From [Clostridium] hylemonae DSM 15053 (GTDB lineage: Bacteria > Bacillota > Clostridia > Lachnospirales > Lachnospiraceae), in NCBI RefSeq assembly GCF_008281175.1, contig NZ_CP036524.1:3596001-3660000 (forward strand): a stretch of DNA of 64,000 nt, given 5' to 3'. The translations under genes and the position numbers were made by a program. The notes below the pieces were generated by a model, which was not told the origin of the DNA, made no database searches, and saw only the letters and a program-made list of their open reading frames with translations. This document shows positions 16,554-27,371 of this stretch, in pieces (positions within the stretch are counted from its first letter, which is position 1; every line of letters starts with the position of its first letter).

Positions 16554-16970
16554 TCAAATGTACTTCTTCCCGCTTTTTGATGCCCGCAGACGTGTCATCG
16601 CCCTTGCGAGGGACGCCTGGGACAGATAATATTCCTGTATGCTCTGCTTCTGTCTCAGACGTTCCTGCGCACGCTCCTTGGCCTCTCTGGCCCGCAGGAC
16701 GTCGATATCCTCCGGCCGTTCCGCGGCATTGACAAGCACAGAGACCCGGTTGTTTATTATCTCTGCAAATCCTTTTGATACAACCGCCGTGTTCCATTCC
16801 CCTTCCTTTGTCTGAAAGCGCAGCTCACCGATCTCCACCGCTACGACCATATTTTCATGGTGGGCCAGCACACCTTTCTGTCCGTCGGGTGTCGGCAGGA
16901 TCACATTCTGGCAGCGGCCTTCAAAGAACACTTTATCGCTGCAGATGATTTTTAAAAAGAATGTATTCAT
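16554..16970 (-). CDS. atpC: ATP synthase F1 epsilon subunit
   Basis: The 138-residue protein is the epsilon subunit of the F1 central stalk. It has an N-terminal beta-sandwich with FFEGRCQNVILPTPDGQ and the typical GVLAHHENMV, and a C-terminal pair of helices from about residue 85 that can inhibit ATP hydrolysis. It is the last gene of the atp operon, starting 3 bases after the atpD stop. Its own stop codon abuts that of the convergent LysR gene, and no terminator hairpin is visible. Confidence 0.93.
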   Translation of the reverse strand: MNTFFLKIICSDKVFFEGRCQNVILPTPDGQKGVLAHHENMVVAVEIGELRFQTKEGEWNTAVVSKGFAEIINNRVSVLVNAAERPEDIDVLRAREAKERAQERLRQKQSIQEYYLSQASLARAMTRLRASKSGKKYI

Positions 16971-16973
16971 ATC

Positions 16974-19275
<2,302 letters not shown>

Positions 19276-19287
19276 AGTTACACCTGC

Positions 19288-20793
19288 TTACCTGTTTTCT
19301 TTATATTCCTCGGCCGCTTTGATGATCCGGTCTGTCAGCTCATCGTCAAGCGCCTGTTTCTCTTCTATCTCTTTCCCTATCTCCGGATATTTCTTTTCAA
19401 TATAACGCAGCATTCCCATCTGGAACTCTTTTATATCCTTTGTGTCCACATCAAGCATCGCTTTGTGCGTTGCCGCGCAGAGTGTAATGACCTGCTCAGA
19501 CAGGCTGAGCGGACGGCACAGCGGCTGCTTCAGAAGCTCCGTCAGGCAGGCGCCGTACTTAAGCTGCATCTTCGTGGCGTCATCCAGGTCTGAACTGAAC
19601 TGTGTAAAGGACTCCATCTCACGGGCCTGGGCAAGGTCTATACGCACACTTCCCGAAGCCTTTTTCATCGCCTTTGTCTGCGCAGCGCCCCCCACACGGG
19701 ATACGGACAGGCCGACGTTGACCGCAGGCCTCATCCCCGCATTGAACAAATCGCTTTCCAGGAATATCTGTCCGTCTGTTATGGATATCACATTCGTTGG
19801 GATATATGCCGATACATTCCCGGCCTGTGTCTCGATGACAGGCAGCGCGGTTATGGAACCCCCTCCTGCCTCCTCACTCAGACGGCTGCTCCGCTCCAGA
19901 AGCCTTGAATGAAGATAGAACACATCTCCGGGGTAAGCCTCTCTTCCCGGAGAACGGCCGAGGAGAAGGGATATGGCCCGGTAGGCCACCGCATGCTTTG
20001 ACAGGTCGTCATACACGATGAGCACATCTTTTCCCTGGTACATAAAATATTCTGCAAGCGCCGTCGCAGAATAGGGGACTATATACTGCAGCGGCGCGCA
20101 CTCGCTGGCCGTGGAACAGAATACCGTCGTGTAATCCAGCGCGCCGTACGAACGCAGCGTGTTGACAAGCTGTGCCACCGTGGACGCCTTCTGGCCGATC
20201 GCAACGTAGATACAGATGACATCCTTCCCCTTCTGATTCAATATCGTATCTACCGCGATGGATGTCTTGCCGGTCTGCCGGTCGCCGATGATCAGCTCCC
20301 TCTGGCCGCGGCCGATAGGAAACATAGAGTCAATGGACAAAATTCCGGTCTCCAGCGGCACACTGACCGATCGGCGCTCCACGATCCCGGGCGCCTCCTG
20401 CTCTACCGGGCGGTAATCATCTGCCTCGATCCCGCCGAGACCGTCGATCGGCGCTCCGAGCGCATCCACGATCCTTCCTATATACTTCTCCCCGACAGGA
20501 ACTCCCGCCCGTTTCCCGGTCCTCGCCGCCTTCGTCCCTTCCTTTATATCTGAATCATCTCCGAAGAGAATACAGCTTATCTCATTCTGCCTTATATCCT
20601 GCACCATGCCCTTAAGCCCTGTCTCCAGGGTGATGATCTCACCGTACATGGCATGGTCTATGCCATAGACAGTGGCAATTCCATCGCCGACAGAAACAAC
20701 GAAACCAGTTTCCCTGTCTCTGCATACCATATCATAATTTTCTATCTCTTCTCTAAGGATAGATATAATTTCATCTGAACTGATCGCGCTCAA
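19288..20793 (-). CDS. atpA: ATP synthase F1 alpha subunit
   Basis: The 501-residue non-catalytic subunit has the nucleotide-binding loop GDRQTGKT at residues 170-177 and the usual beta-barrel N-terminal domain. The start is taken as the TTG at 20793: GGAGG ends 8 bases upstream and the resulting MSAISSDEIISIL aligns with other alpha subunits. A GTG at 20802 also opens the frame, but it overlaps the ribosome binding site. The atpH stop codon lies within this junction, so translation of delta and alpha is coupled. A rare start codon here may tune subunit ratio. Confidence 0.95.
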   Translation of the reverse strand: MSAISSDEIISILREEIENYDMVCRDRETGFVVSVGDGIATVYGIDHAMYGEIITLETGLKGMVQDIRQNEISCILFGDDSDIKEGTKAARTGKRAGVPVGEKYIGRIVDALGAPIDGLGGIEADDYRPVEQEAPGIVERRSVSVPLETGILSIDSMFPIGRGQRELIIGDRQTGKTSIAVDTILNQKGKDVICIYVAIGQKASTVAQLVNTLRSYGALDYTTVFCSTASECAPLQYIVPYSATALAEYFMYQGKDVLIVYDDLSKHAVAYRAISLLLGRSPGREAYPGDVFYLHSRLLERSSRLSEEAGGGSITALPVIETQAGNVSAYIPTNVISITDGQIFLESDLFNAGMRPAVNVGLSVSRVGGAAQTKAMKKASGSVRIDLAQAREMESFTQFSSDLDDATKMQLKYGACLTELLKQPLCRPLSLSEQVITLCAATHKAMLDVDTKDIKEFQMGMLRYIEKKYPEIGKEIEEKQALDDELTDRIIKAAEEYKENR

Positions 20794-20798
20794 TCCCT

Positions 20799-21332
20799 TC
20801 ACCTCCAGGTTAATTTTTGCTCCAGCCCCTTTAAGCGGCCCAGTACGGAATAGTCATATTCTCTGCCGTTTACACGCAGGGTGAATCCTCCGATCAATGA
20901 CGTATTCTCCTCCATCTCCCAGCGCACGCCGGATGCTCCGTATTGTCTGCATATGAACTGTTCCATCTTTTTAAGCCGTTCTGCGTCGGGCGGTTCTGCA
21001 TAGATCAGTCCGGCCGTTATGATCCCGGCCTTCTTAAGCCTCTGCTCCCTGTATATATCTATACTTTCCGCCACTTCTCCTATCCCGCCGCGGTCCGCGG
21101 CTGCCTTGAGAAAGTTCCTCACACACTCCGGAAATACACGGTCAATGACACGGCCTCTCTGCGCCTTACTTATAACAGGGCTTTCAAGCATCCCCTTAAG
21201 TTCCGGGCAGCTGTCCAGAATTTGGACCGTACGGTCCAATTCCTCCTGAGGAACCGCAAGCTCATCCAGTACCGCCGCATACCTGACCGCAGTCATAGTC
21301 CGGCGGCCGCGCCTAGTCTTCCCTGTCTTCAT
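20799..21332 (-). CDS. atpH: ATP synthase F1 delta subunit
   Basis: The 177-residue protein links F1 to the b-subunit stator. The region TAVRYAAVLDELAV matches the family N-terminus, and the C-terminal strand SLIGGFTLRVNGREYDYSVLGRLKGL is characteristic. Two ATG starts are possible. The one at 21332 has GGGTGA upstream and overlaps atpF by 20 bases; the one at 21296 gives a 165-residue protein but lacks a clear ribosome binding site. The first is chosen with modest certainty. Its basic N-terminal tail (KTGKTRRGRR) is unusual. Confidence 0.88.
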   Translation of the reverse strand: MKTGKTRRGRRTMTAVRYAAVLDELAVPQEELDRTVQILDSCPELKGMLESPVISKAQRGRVIDRVFPECVRNFLKAAADRGGIGEVAESIDIYREQRLKKAGIITAGLIYAEPPDAERLKKMEQFICRQYGASGVRWEMEENTSLIGGFTLRVNGREYDYSVLGRLKGLEQKLTWR

Positions 21333-21813
21333 GACTATCACCCGCTTCTTCCAAAAATAAATCATAGGCTGACTGGCTGTCATCCGGTCCGCCATACCCT
21401 GTCACGATCTTTTTGGCGGCGTCCATGGCCAGCTTCGCAGCTTCTGTCTTCATGCGAAGCATCGTCTGCTCTCTTTCCGCGCTGATGGCATCTCTGGCAG
21501 ATCGAAGCATTTTGTCCGCCCGGTCATCGGCATCGCTCACGATACGGTCATATTCATCCTTTGCATCCAGCCCGGCCTGCTCAAGCATCTTTCGGGACTC
21601 TTCCCTGGCTCCTCTTAAGGAGTCCTCATACTGCCGCTTTAGCTCAAGCGCTTTTTCCTGCTCGCTCCGGGCATTGTTAAGCCCATCTGCGATCATAGCT
21701 TCTCTTTTCTCCATGATATTCGTAATGGGGCGGATCAAAAATCTGCGCAGCAGCAGGAAGAGCACAAGCAGGTTTATCATCTCTAACACAAGATTAAAGT
21801 CTAATCTCAGCAC
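21313..21813 (-). CDS. atpF: ATP synthase F0 b subunit
   Basis: The 166-residue stator protein has one N-terminal transmembrane helix (about residues 6-24, MINLLVLFLLLRRFL). The rest is a long charged coiled coil rich in E, K, R and D that contacts F1. It starts with GTG, with AGGAGG seven bases upstream. The gene follows atpE by 15 bases and overlaps atpH. A single b-type gene implies a homodimeric stator. Confidence 0.93.
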   Translation of the reverse strand: MLRLDFNLVLEMINLLVLFLLLRRFLIRPITNIMEKREAMIADGLNNARSEQEKALELKRQYEDSLRGAREESRKMLEQAGLDAKDEYDRIVSDADDRADKMLRSARDAISAEREQTMLRMKTEAAKLAMDAAKKIVTGYGGPDDSQSAYDLFLEEAGDSHEDRED

Positions 21814-21828
21814 CTTCCGTACCTCCTC

Positions 21829-22056
21829 TTATTTTAAGAAGAAAACAATCAGCAGAGCGATAATAAACCCATAGATAGCAGTTGCCTCCGCAAGTGCGCA
21901 TCCGAGGATCAGTGTCTTACTGATCTTGCCTTCTGCCTCCGGCTGTCTTGCGATCGCTTCTGTCGCCTTGCCGGTGGCGATCCCGATACCGATTCCAGCT
22001 CCAAGACCTGTCAATACTGCAACTCCTGCTCCAATAGCTATAATTGTACCCATCAT
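21829..22056 (-). CDS. atpE: ATP synthase F0 c subunit, proton-type
   Basis: The 75-residue hairpin protein forms the rotor ring. Helix one carries [16 protein letters not shown] and the loop ARQPEA; helix two has the ion-binding glutamate E57 in [10 protein letters not shown]. In sodium-binding c subunits a glutamine stands in the first helix (GxGQG) and a serine follows the glutamate (AES). Here these are isoleucine and alanine, so the ring is predicted to carry protons. The gene lies in normal order after atpB. Confidence 0.95.
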   Translation of the reverse strand: MMGTIIAIGAGVAVLTGLGAGIGIGIATGKATEAIARQPEAEGKISKTLILGCALAEATAIYGFIIALLIVFFLK

Positions 22057-22088
22057 AATTCTTCTTTATCTCCTTTTCTGATTTTTTA

Positions 22089-22811
22089 CTATTCCATTTC
22101 CTCGTTCATGAATAACGCAGTGAGGAACACAAATACATATGCCTGCAGCAACCCGTCAAATATATCAAAATAAAAACTGAGCGGAATCGGTACAAGCAGC
22201 GGAACGACCAGCTTGATCAGTTCCATCACGACAAAACCACCGAGCATATTGCCAAACAGCCGCATACAGAGCGACAGCGGCCTGATAAACACCTCCAGCA
22301 CCATGATAGGCGCCACTACGGGGACAGGCTCTGCAAAATGCCTGAGCCAGTGCTTTCCTCCGTTCCTCCTGATCCCCGAATATTCTATAAGGATCATGCT
22401 CATGACTGCCAGCGCGGCCGTCACGTTCAGGTCTTTTGTCGGCGGTTTAAATCCGAGCAGCCCGATCACATTTGAAACGGCCAGATAGAGAGCCACCGTG
22501 ATGAGATAAGGTATGTACCTCTTATTCTCCTTCCCGATGATCCCCTCAAAGAAATCCTGCGCCCAGCCGATGGCAGATTCCAGCGCAAGCTGTACCCTGC
22601 CGGGATGCTCGACGCTCAGATTCCTCACAAATACAACTGACAGAACCGTGAGGGCCGCCATAATGATCCATGTTACGACGATAGATTCATCTACGGCTAT
22701 TCCTCCGAATACCGGAATCGTAAAAACTGTCTGACAATTCAACTCTTCCAACAGATTCTTCGTTAGCTCTTCCGTATTATCCCCTTCCTTCGTGTCTAAT
22801 TTCTCTGTCAT
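22089..22811 (-). CDS. atpB: ATP synthase F0 a subunit
   Basis: The 240-residue membrane protein forms the ion half-channels beside the c ring. The essential arginine is in RPLSLCMRLFGNMLGG on the long membrane helix. The N-terminal 25 residues are hydrophilic and acidic, before the first hydrophobic stretch. The gene starts the operon about 44 bases from the predicted transcription start; the ribosome binding site is weak (AGGTGT). No atpI precedes it. Confidence 0.93.
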   Translation of the reverse strand: MTEKLDTKEGDNTEELTKNLLEELNCQTVFTIPVFGGIAVDESIVVTWIIMAALTVLSVVFVRNLSVEHPGRVQLALESAIGWAQDFFEGIIGKENKRYIPYLITVALYLAVSNVIGLLGFKPPTKDLNVTAALAVMSMILIEYSGIRRNGGKHWLRHFAEPVPVVAPIMVLEVFIRPLSLCMRLFGNMLGGFVVMELIKLVVPLLVPIPLSFYFDIFDGLLQAYVFVFLTALFMNEEME

Positions 22812-22861
22812 TTAAAAAACTGCCGGACACCTGAAAACGAAAGCATCCGAAAGTTGTATAC

Positions 22862-22890
22862 ACATTACTGCCAATAAAATAATTTGTCAA
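22862..22890 (-). promoter_or_regulatory. Promoter of the ATP synthase operon
   Basis: On the minus strand TTGACA (22885-22890) and TAATGT (22862-22867) are separated by exactly 17 bases, upstream of atpB. The match to the housekeeping consensus and the short 5' leader make this the likely start of the atp transcript. Confidence 0.7.
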
Positions 22891-23113
22891 TAACTCTTCC
22901 TATTAAATAAACAAACATGTAAATTCATATTTTTTAGTAATTTTTTTACAATCTGCCTGTCTGCGTTTTCACCTTTTTATTTATTTTTTCCGTTTTAAAA
23001 TGACCTTTCAGCACCTTGAAATTTTCAAGATTAAATTTATACAATTTTTCTCCAATTTTTTACTATTTTTTTGTATATCAAAAAATATTTTTTGGTGATT
23101 TTTACATGTGCGC
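22891..23113. other. AT-rich spacer without a gene
   Basis: This stretch between the atp promoter and the cyclase terminator is rich in T and A runs on both strands. It has no convincing coding frame or RNA structure. It may act as an upstream AT-rich promoter element for the atp operon; nothing else is seen. Confidence 0.5.
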
Positions 23114-23115
23114 AA

Positions 23116-23151
23116 AACAGGCAGCGGGCCTGAACTGCCCTGCTGCCTGTT
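23116..23151 (-). terminator. Terminator after the diguanylate cyclase gene
   Basis: AACAGGCAGC (23116-23125) pairs with GCTGCCTGTT (23142-23151), and inner GGGC/GCCC pairs extend the stem with one bulged base. On the minus strand TTTTGCGC follows. It lies 24 bases beyond the stop of the GGDEF gene. Confidence 0.65.
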
Positions 23152-23174
23152 CACATTTTCGTTCTCATTTTCCG

Positions 23175-24914
23175 TTACATGCGGTCTCCGCTGTACTCTG
23201 TCCTCGGTTCTCCCGAATAGATACAGAACGTATTCTTTCCGGAACGTTTCGCCTGATAAAGCGCAATATCCGCATGCTCATACAGCGAATCATACGCGTC
23301 TCCAAAATCAGGACAAAGAGCGATCCCAATGCTGATCGTTGTCTGGAATTCCCTCCCCTGCTCCGTAACGTGGGTACGCACAGCCGCCGCGTTCAGCCTT
23401 CTCGCCTTATCTTCGATCGTTTTAATGGAACGCAGATTTACCGCATACACGCAGAACTCGTCTCCTCCGATCCTCCCTATAATATCTCTGCGCCGGAATT
23501 GGGAACGGATCACGTTTCCCATCTCATACAAAAGGTTGTCCCCGGCCCTGTGCCCAAAGGAGTCGTTTACCAGCTTAAAGTTATCCATATCTATGATAAA
23601 CATGGCTCCCGACACGATTCTCTCGCTGAGCTGGATATCAATATATTTTTCCAGCGCGGTCCGGTTGTACAGCCCCGTAACACCGTCGATCTGCGCCGCG
23701 TTCAGTAGTTCATTTTCCTGCTCCACACACTCGCTTACATCCATCACGTCAACATAAGCGATAAGGTCGTCCGAGACCTCTTCGTGAACAATAATGATCC
23801 TTGCCTCCACCCAGATCCACTCTTCGTCTGTCTTACATCCGCACGTCTCAGGCAGCGTCCATTTTGCAGACTCTTCCAGATATTTGCGGGATATCCGGAA
23901 ACGGAACGCATGGCTGCTGTTTTCATGCTGATTCAGGCCCATCGCCGAACGTTCGGCGCTTTCCCCCAGTACCCTGATACGGTCAAAGGGATGCACATTC
24001 TCACATATTTCTTCCCGGAGAATGCGCGAGTAGTTGTTGGACCCGCCGTTTTTGATATAATTGGAAAAGTAAGACAGCCCTTCTACTATACAGTTCTTCC
24101 TTATGTTGACCGTATAACTCATGATTGCCTGCCTCTGAATGGCGGAGCGGAATTCTTTCTCCTGCTGTAGTTCTTCCGTAAGAACATTGTTCTTTTGAGC
24201 CGCCCGTTCCGCGTGACACTGCAGCAGCGCTATGAGATAGCTGCATCCGAGGATCAGAAGATCCTTTAATATCAGGTCGTGAAATATCGGCACCGTGATC
24301 TTCTTCGATATACTGTCACTGAAGAGAACCGGCACCGTGATGGCGGAGGCGGTGATCAGCACGACACTTCCGAACGCCATATAAGAAAACAGCATCATGC
24401 TCTTTTCCCTGGAATGCATCACCGAAGACATCTCTTTGGCAGGCATGAACCTGGCAAGCAGAAGAAGTATGACTGCCGCCGCAAGCAGCGCCATCGTAAA
24501 TATCCCGATCCGGTACTCCGCCGAATAAGGAGAGCATACATCCCTGTAACTCCAAAGCCCCATCGCCGCCACCGCCAGGTCATGTACCGCGCTGAAGTTC
24601 AGAAGAAAAGCGGACAGTATAAACAGATATGCCCATAAGCTGTCATTGGACACAAGCCTCAGTTCCAGCACTGTGACGATCGGTACAAACGCCATCATCA
24701 GATAGGGCGTCGGCCTGTCCACAGCCAGTTCCGCAAGTACGGCGATGCTTCCGTTAAAAACCCCCGCCAGCAGTGCCGGCCAAAGAGAAGTACGAAACTC
24801 AGCCAGCAGCTTTCTGACCCAGTAAAAACTTGCAAACGTAAATACAACCGAAGCCAAAAACAAGATACCCGGGCTGGATATAAAAAGATTTAAAACCGAA
24901 TGAAAGTCTTTCAT
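23175..24914 (-). CDS. Membrane-bound diguanylate cyclase (GGDEF)
   Basis: The 579-residue protein has seven or eight hydrophobic helices in its first 235 residues. A coiled stretch and a PAS-like region (about 260-410) follow, then a C-terminal GGDEF domain. The active-site motif GGDEF is intact at about residues 483-487, preceded by IDMDNFKLVNDSFGHRAGD, so it should make c-di-GMP from GTP. The start at 24914 is set by CAGGAGGTGTCAGTT; an earlier in-frame ATG would contain the ribosome binding site. It lies downstream of csrA in the same direction, beyond a terminator-like hairpin, and has no clear promoter of its own. It may control the motile-to-sessile switch together with the flagellar island. 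Confidence 0.88.
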   Translation of the reverse strand: MKDFHSVLNLFISSPGILFLASVVFTFASFYWVRKLLAEFRTSLWPALLAGVFNGSIAVLAELAVDRPTPYLMMAFVPIVTVLELRLVSNDSLWAYLFILSAFLLNFSAVHDLAVAAMGLWSYRDVCSPYSAEYRIGIFTMALLAAAVILLLLARFMPAKEMSSVMHSREKSMMLFSYMAFGSVVLITASAITVPVLFSDSISKKITVPIFHDLILKDLLILGCSYLIALLQCHAERAAQKNNVLTEELQQEKEFRSAIQRQAIMSYTVNIRKNCIVEGLSYFSNYIKNGGSNNYSRILREEICENVHPFDRIRVLGESAERSAMGLNQHENSSHAFRFRISRKYLEESAKWTLPETCGCKTDEEWIWVEARIIIVHEEVSDDLIAYVDVMDVSECVEQENELLNAAQIDGVTGLYNRTALEKYIDIQLSERIVSGAMFIIDMDNFKLVNDSFGHRAGDNLLYEMGNVIRSQFRRRDIIGRIGGDEFCVYAVNLRSIKTIEDKARRLNAAAVRTHVTEQGREFQTTISIGIALCPDFGDAYDSLYEHADIALYQAKRSGKNTFCIYSGEPRTEYSGDRM

Positions 24915-24952
24915 AACTGACACCTCCTGTACTCTCAGACATAGATCCAATC

Positions 24953-24987
24953 ATAATAAAAAGCCTCAGAATCAGCAGTTCCAAGGC
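24953..24987 (-). terminator. Terminator after csrA, possibly leaky toward the cyclase gene
   Basis: On the minus strand GCCTTGGAA pairs with TTCTGAGGC (nine pairs, two of them G-U) around a 7-base loop, followed by TTTTTATTAT. It ends the flgM-to-csrA transcript. No strong promoter is visible between it and the cyclase start, so partial read-through is plausible. Confidence 0.7.
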
Positions 24988-25008
24988 AAATCAAAACTTT
25001 CCGGACGT

Positions 25009-25245
25009 TCAGACACTGTGCCGGTCTGAGCTGAGAATACTTTTTATTTTTTGTATCTGTTCCTGGTCCGCTACCGCCTCCTGGTTGGCTATCGCAGCTT
25101 CCGCCAGTTCTTTTCTGAGGATCTTCACATCTTTTGGCGCTTCGATCGCAAGTCTGACAGTATCCGCCCCGATGTCAACGACAGAGATCTGAATATCATC
25201 TCCCAATAAAAGGGATTCACCTTTTTTGCGCTGTAAGACAAGCAT
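25009..25245 (-). CDS. csrA: Carbon storage regulator, translational repressor
   Basis: The 78-residue RNA-binding protein starts with [17 protein letters not shown], and the conserved region [12 protein letters not shown] carries the RNA-contacting arginine. In Gram-positive flagellates CsrA binds GGA motifs in the flagellin leader and is titrated by FliW. It begins 2 bases after the fliW stop, the classical fliW-csrA pair, and is the last gene of the flgM operon. The flagellin gene it would regulate is not in the window. The C-terminal tail beyond residue 50 is longer than in E. coli. Confidence 0.96.
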   Translation of the reverse strand: MLVLQRKKGESLLLGDDIQISVVDIGADTVRLAIEAPKDVKILRKELAEAAIANQEAVADQEQIQKIKSILSSDRHSV

Positions 25246-25247
25246 AT

Positions 25248-25685
25248 TCAGACCTCCTCTTTCTCCAGGTCTTTAAGAGCATGACGGAAATGATATTTCT
25301 CCGACTCCAGTATGACCTGTACTGCTTTTCTGCTGACCGTGTTGACGACGATAGGACATTTGAAATTAACAGTGCTCTCCTCCGGCCTGCTTCCAACCAC
25401 GCATATGACATAATAAGACAAGTCCGTCTCTTTGTCTGCCTCAAGCTTCTCGTATATCTCTTCCGTAAGCCTGGGCGCATAGTCCTTCATCAGCATAAAA
25501 GGATTCATAATAACAAAGGACAGGCTCTCGTCCTCCACACTCAGCAGATTCAGCACAGCATCGCTGTCTTCCGTTATGGGAAGCGGAAGAAAGCACTTAT
25601 AGCTTTCAAACCCGAACAGACCATCCTCAAACCGGATGAGTTCCGCTTCCTCATAGGGACAGCAATTTTCTTTATCTTCTTTCAT
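25248..25685 (-). CDS. fliW: Flagellar assembly factor, CsrA antagonist
   Basis: The 145-residue protein matches Fli[21 protein letters not shown] at the N-terminus and [17 protein letters not shown] in the middle. FliW binds either flagellin or CsrA, releasing or allowing translational repression according to the level of unsecreted flagellin. It lies between the DUF6470 gene and csrA, in the standard Bacillus/Clostridia order. The C-terminal 25 residues are charged. Confidence 0.93.
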   Translation of the reverse strand: MKEDKENCCPYEEAELIRFEDGLFGFESYKCFLPLPITEDSDAVLNLLSVEDESLSFVIMNPFMLMKDYAPRLTEEIYEKLEADKETDLSYYVICVVGSRPEESTVNFKCPIVVNTVSRKAVQVILESEKYHFRHALKDLEKEEV

Positions 25686-25709
25686 ATATCTCCCCCCGCT
25701 CTTGTCCGC

Positions 25710-26327
25710 CTATACTCTGACATCCACCACTTCTCCCGTAAAATGAGCGGCTGCGCTCGGCGGAACATATATAGGATCTCCCATATATTCGATCTCTACA
25801 TCCGGATACTGGGATATGGCCAGTTCGATCGTTCCCGGGATAAATCTCACGTCGCCTTTGTCTATCTTCAGGTCAAAGTTCAACTTGTCCATCTCATATC
25901 TGATAGAAAGCGACGGTGCCTCCCAGCTGATATCGGGGCCGGCCGTCGGAATAAATCCCATCTGGAACTCTCCCGCCGGCGCCGCCGCTCTCTGTTCAAA
26001 GATCGACTGCAGCGCCTCGCCGCCTTCCCCTATCTTTGTCTTCAGCAATATCTGCCCCTCCTTTGCGAACTGGGCAGTGGCCTGATACGCCGCCTGATGC
26101 CCTTTCTGCGCCGCCTGGGTTATAGATGTCTTTGTAGTAGGGACAACAGAATTTCTCGCTTCGTATGTATCCAGATGCAGCCGGATCGGTCTGCTCCTGA
26201 TATTCATGCCGCCTTCACTGCGGCTGATCTCCAGTTCCGCAGTTCCGTTTCTGCGCTCCATCCTTGCGTCATTGATCTTCAGCTCATACTCGATCGGTAT
26301 CGTCGTAATTTTAAGTAATTGATCCAT
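25710..26327 (-). CDS. DUF6470 (YviE-like) flagellar-locus protein
   Basis: The 205-residue protein has the DUF6470 layout: an N-terminal ITTIPIEYELKINDARMERR, a middle amphipathic region and a C-terminal domain ending in PPSAAAHFTGEVVDVRV. It occupies the same position as yviE in Bacillus, between flgL and fliW. Its function is not known; membership in the operon suggests a role late in flagellar assembly or in flagellin handling. No signal peptide or membrane helix is seen. Confidence 0.8.
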   Translation of the reverse strand: MDQLLKITTIPIEYELKINDARMERRNGTAELEISRSEGGMNIRSRPIRLHLDTYEARNSVVPTTKTSITQAAQKGHQAAYQATAQFAKEGQILLKTKIGEGGEALQSIFEQRAAAPAGEFQMGFIPTAGPDISWEAPSLSIRYEMDKLNFDLKIDKGDVRFIPGTIELAISQYPDVEIEYMGDPIYVPPSAAAHFTGEVVDVRV

Positions 26328-26361
26328 TAACTATCACCTCACTATAAAATCAGTATACATG

Positions 26362-27357
26362 TTACTTCATAAAATCCAGCAGAGAATTCGATAAAAGACT
26401 CGTTCCGATCTTGAGCGCGACATTATACACGTACTGAGCATAAGAAAAGTTCATCAAAGCCTCTGCCTCGTTAATATTTACCGTACTGTCGAACTGGGTC
26501 GTTATATTAAGCTTCTCGTTCTCCAGACGATCCTTCGTGGATGAAAGAAGCTTCGTCTTCGTCCCGATCTCTGTCAGACAATTCTGCAGATCGCCCGCAC
26601 CCTTGTCAAACTGGGTCCAGAGCTTCTTGTAAGCCGCTTCGTCAAAGTTATCCTCCTCGAGCACATCCGCCATCTGTCCCATGAGCACGATTATATTGTT
26701 GCTCGTTCCGTCATCACTTTGCCCGAATCCCACTGCCTTTATTCCGGGGAACGCGGCGTCAAACGCACTGGACGACACGATCTCTCCGCCGCCGTCAAAG
26801 GTAAGTCCGAAACCAAGGTCTATATATGAATGTTCCCGTGAGAGCGCTTTGAGCGCGTCGGTATTGGCCGGGTCGTTCACATCGAGCCCCCGGTATGTGA
26901 CCGTACCGTCCTCTTTTAGCTCAAACGGCGCATTCTGTCCGTCAGAGCCGGCCATCGCAAATGTATCCCCATACTTTGTATTCAAAGCATAGATCATAGA
27001 TTTCTGCATCTCGCGGAACGTTGCGGCATACGTATCCCGCACACTCGCGTTCGTGCCGGAGACCGCCTCTACTCCGTAGTTCTTGTTTACTTCCTCGGCG
27101 ATCTTGCCAAGCTGCATAAGAACATCTTCCTGGGTATCCTGCCACTTCATCGTATCCTCTACCGCATTTCTGTAATCGCCGTTTCTGGCATATCTGTTCT
27201 CAAGGATCGTGGCCTTGGCGGCTGCGGAAGGATCTTCGTATGATTTGCTGAACCGCCTTCCGGTCTCCGCCTGCCTGCGGGCCTGCTCCAGTCCGCTCAA
27301 GGTGGAATTCAGATTGTTCTGATAATTTCTTCTTATCATATTCGTCGTTATCCGCAT
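26362..27357 (-). CDS. flgL: Flagellar hook-filament junction protein FlgL (HAP3)
   Basis: The 331-residue protein is a flagellin-like junction protein: MRITTNMIRRNYQNNL at the N-terminus and a C-terminal helix INEAEALMNFSYAQYVYNVALKIG. It joins FlgK to the filament. AGGAGG lies 4 bases before a first ATG at 27360 and 7 before the second; the second gives the usual MRIT start and is chosen. It follows flgK by about 12 bases. Confidence 0.93.
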   Translation of the reverse strand: MRITTNMIRRNYQNNLNSTLSGLEQARRQAETGRRFSKSYEDPSAAAKATILENRYARNGDYRNAVEDTMKWQDTQEDVLMQLGKIAEEVNKNYGVEAVSGTNASVRDTYAATFREMQKSMIYALNTKYGDTFAMAGSDGQNAPFELKEDGTVTYRGLDVNDPANTDALKALSREHSYIDLGFGLTFDGGGEIVSSSAFDAAFPGIKAVGFGQSDDGTSNNIIVLMGQMADVLEEDNFDEAAYKKLWTQFDKGAGDLQNCLTEIGTKTKLLSSTKDRLENEKLNITTQFDSTVNINEAEALMNFSYAQYVYNVALKIGTSLLSNSLLDFMK

Positions 27358-27371
27358 CATCCTGCCTCCTT

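Noticed and set aside
22891-23113. A riboswitch or small RNA in the spacer before the atp operon
   Set aside because: The stretch is AT-rich without paired GC segments or a known aptamer signature.
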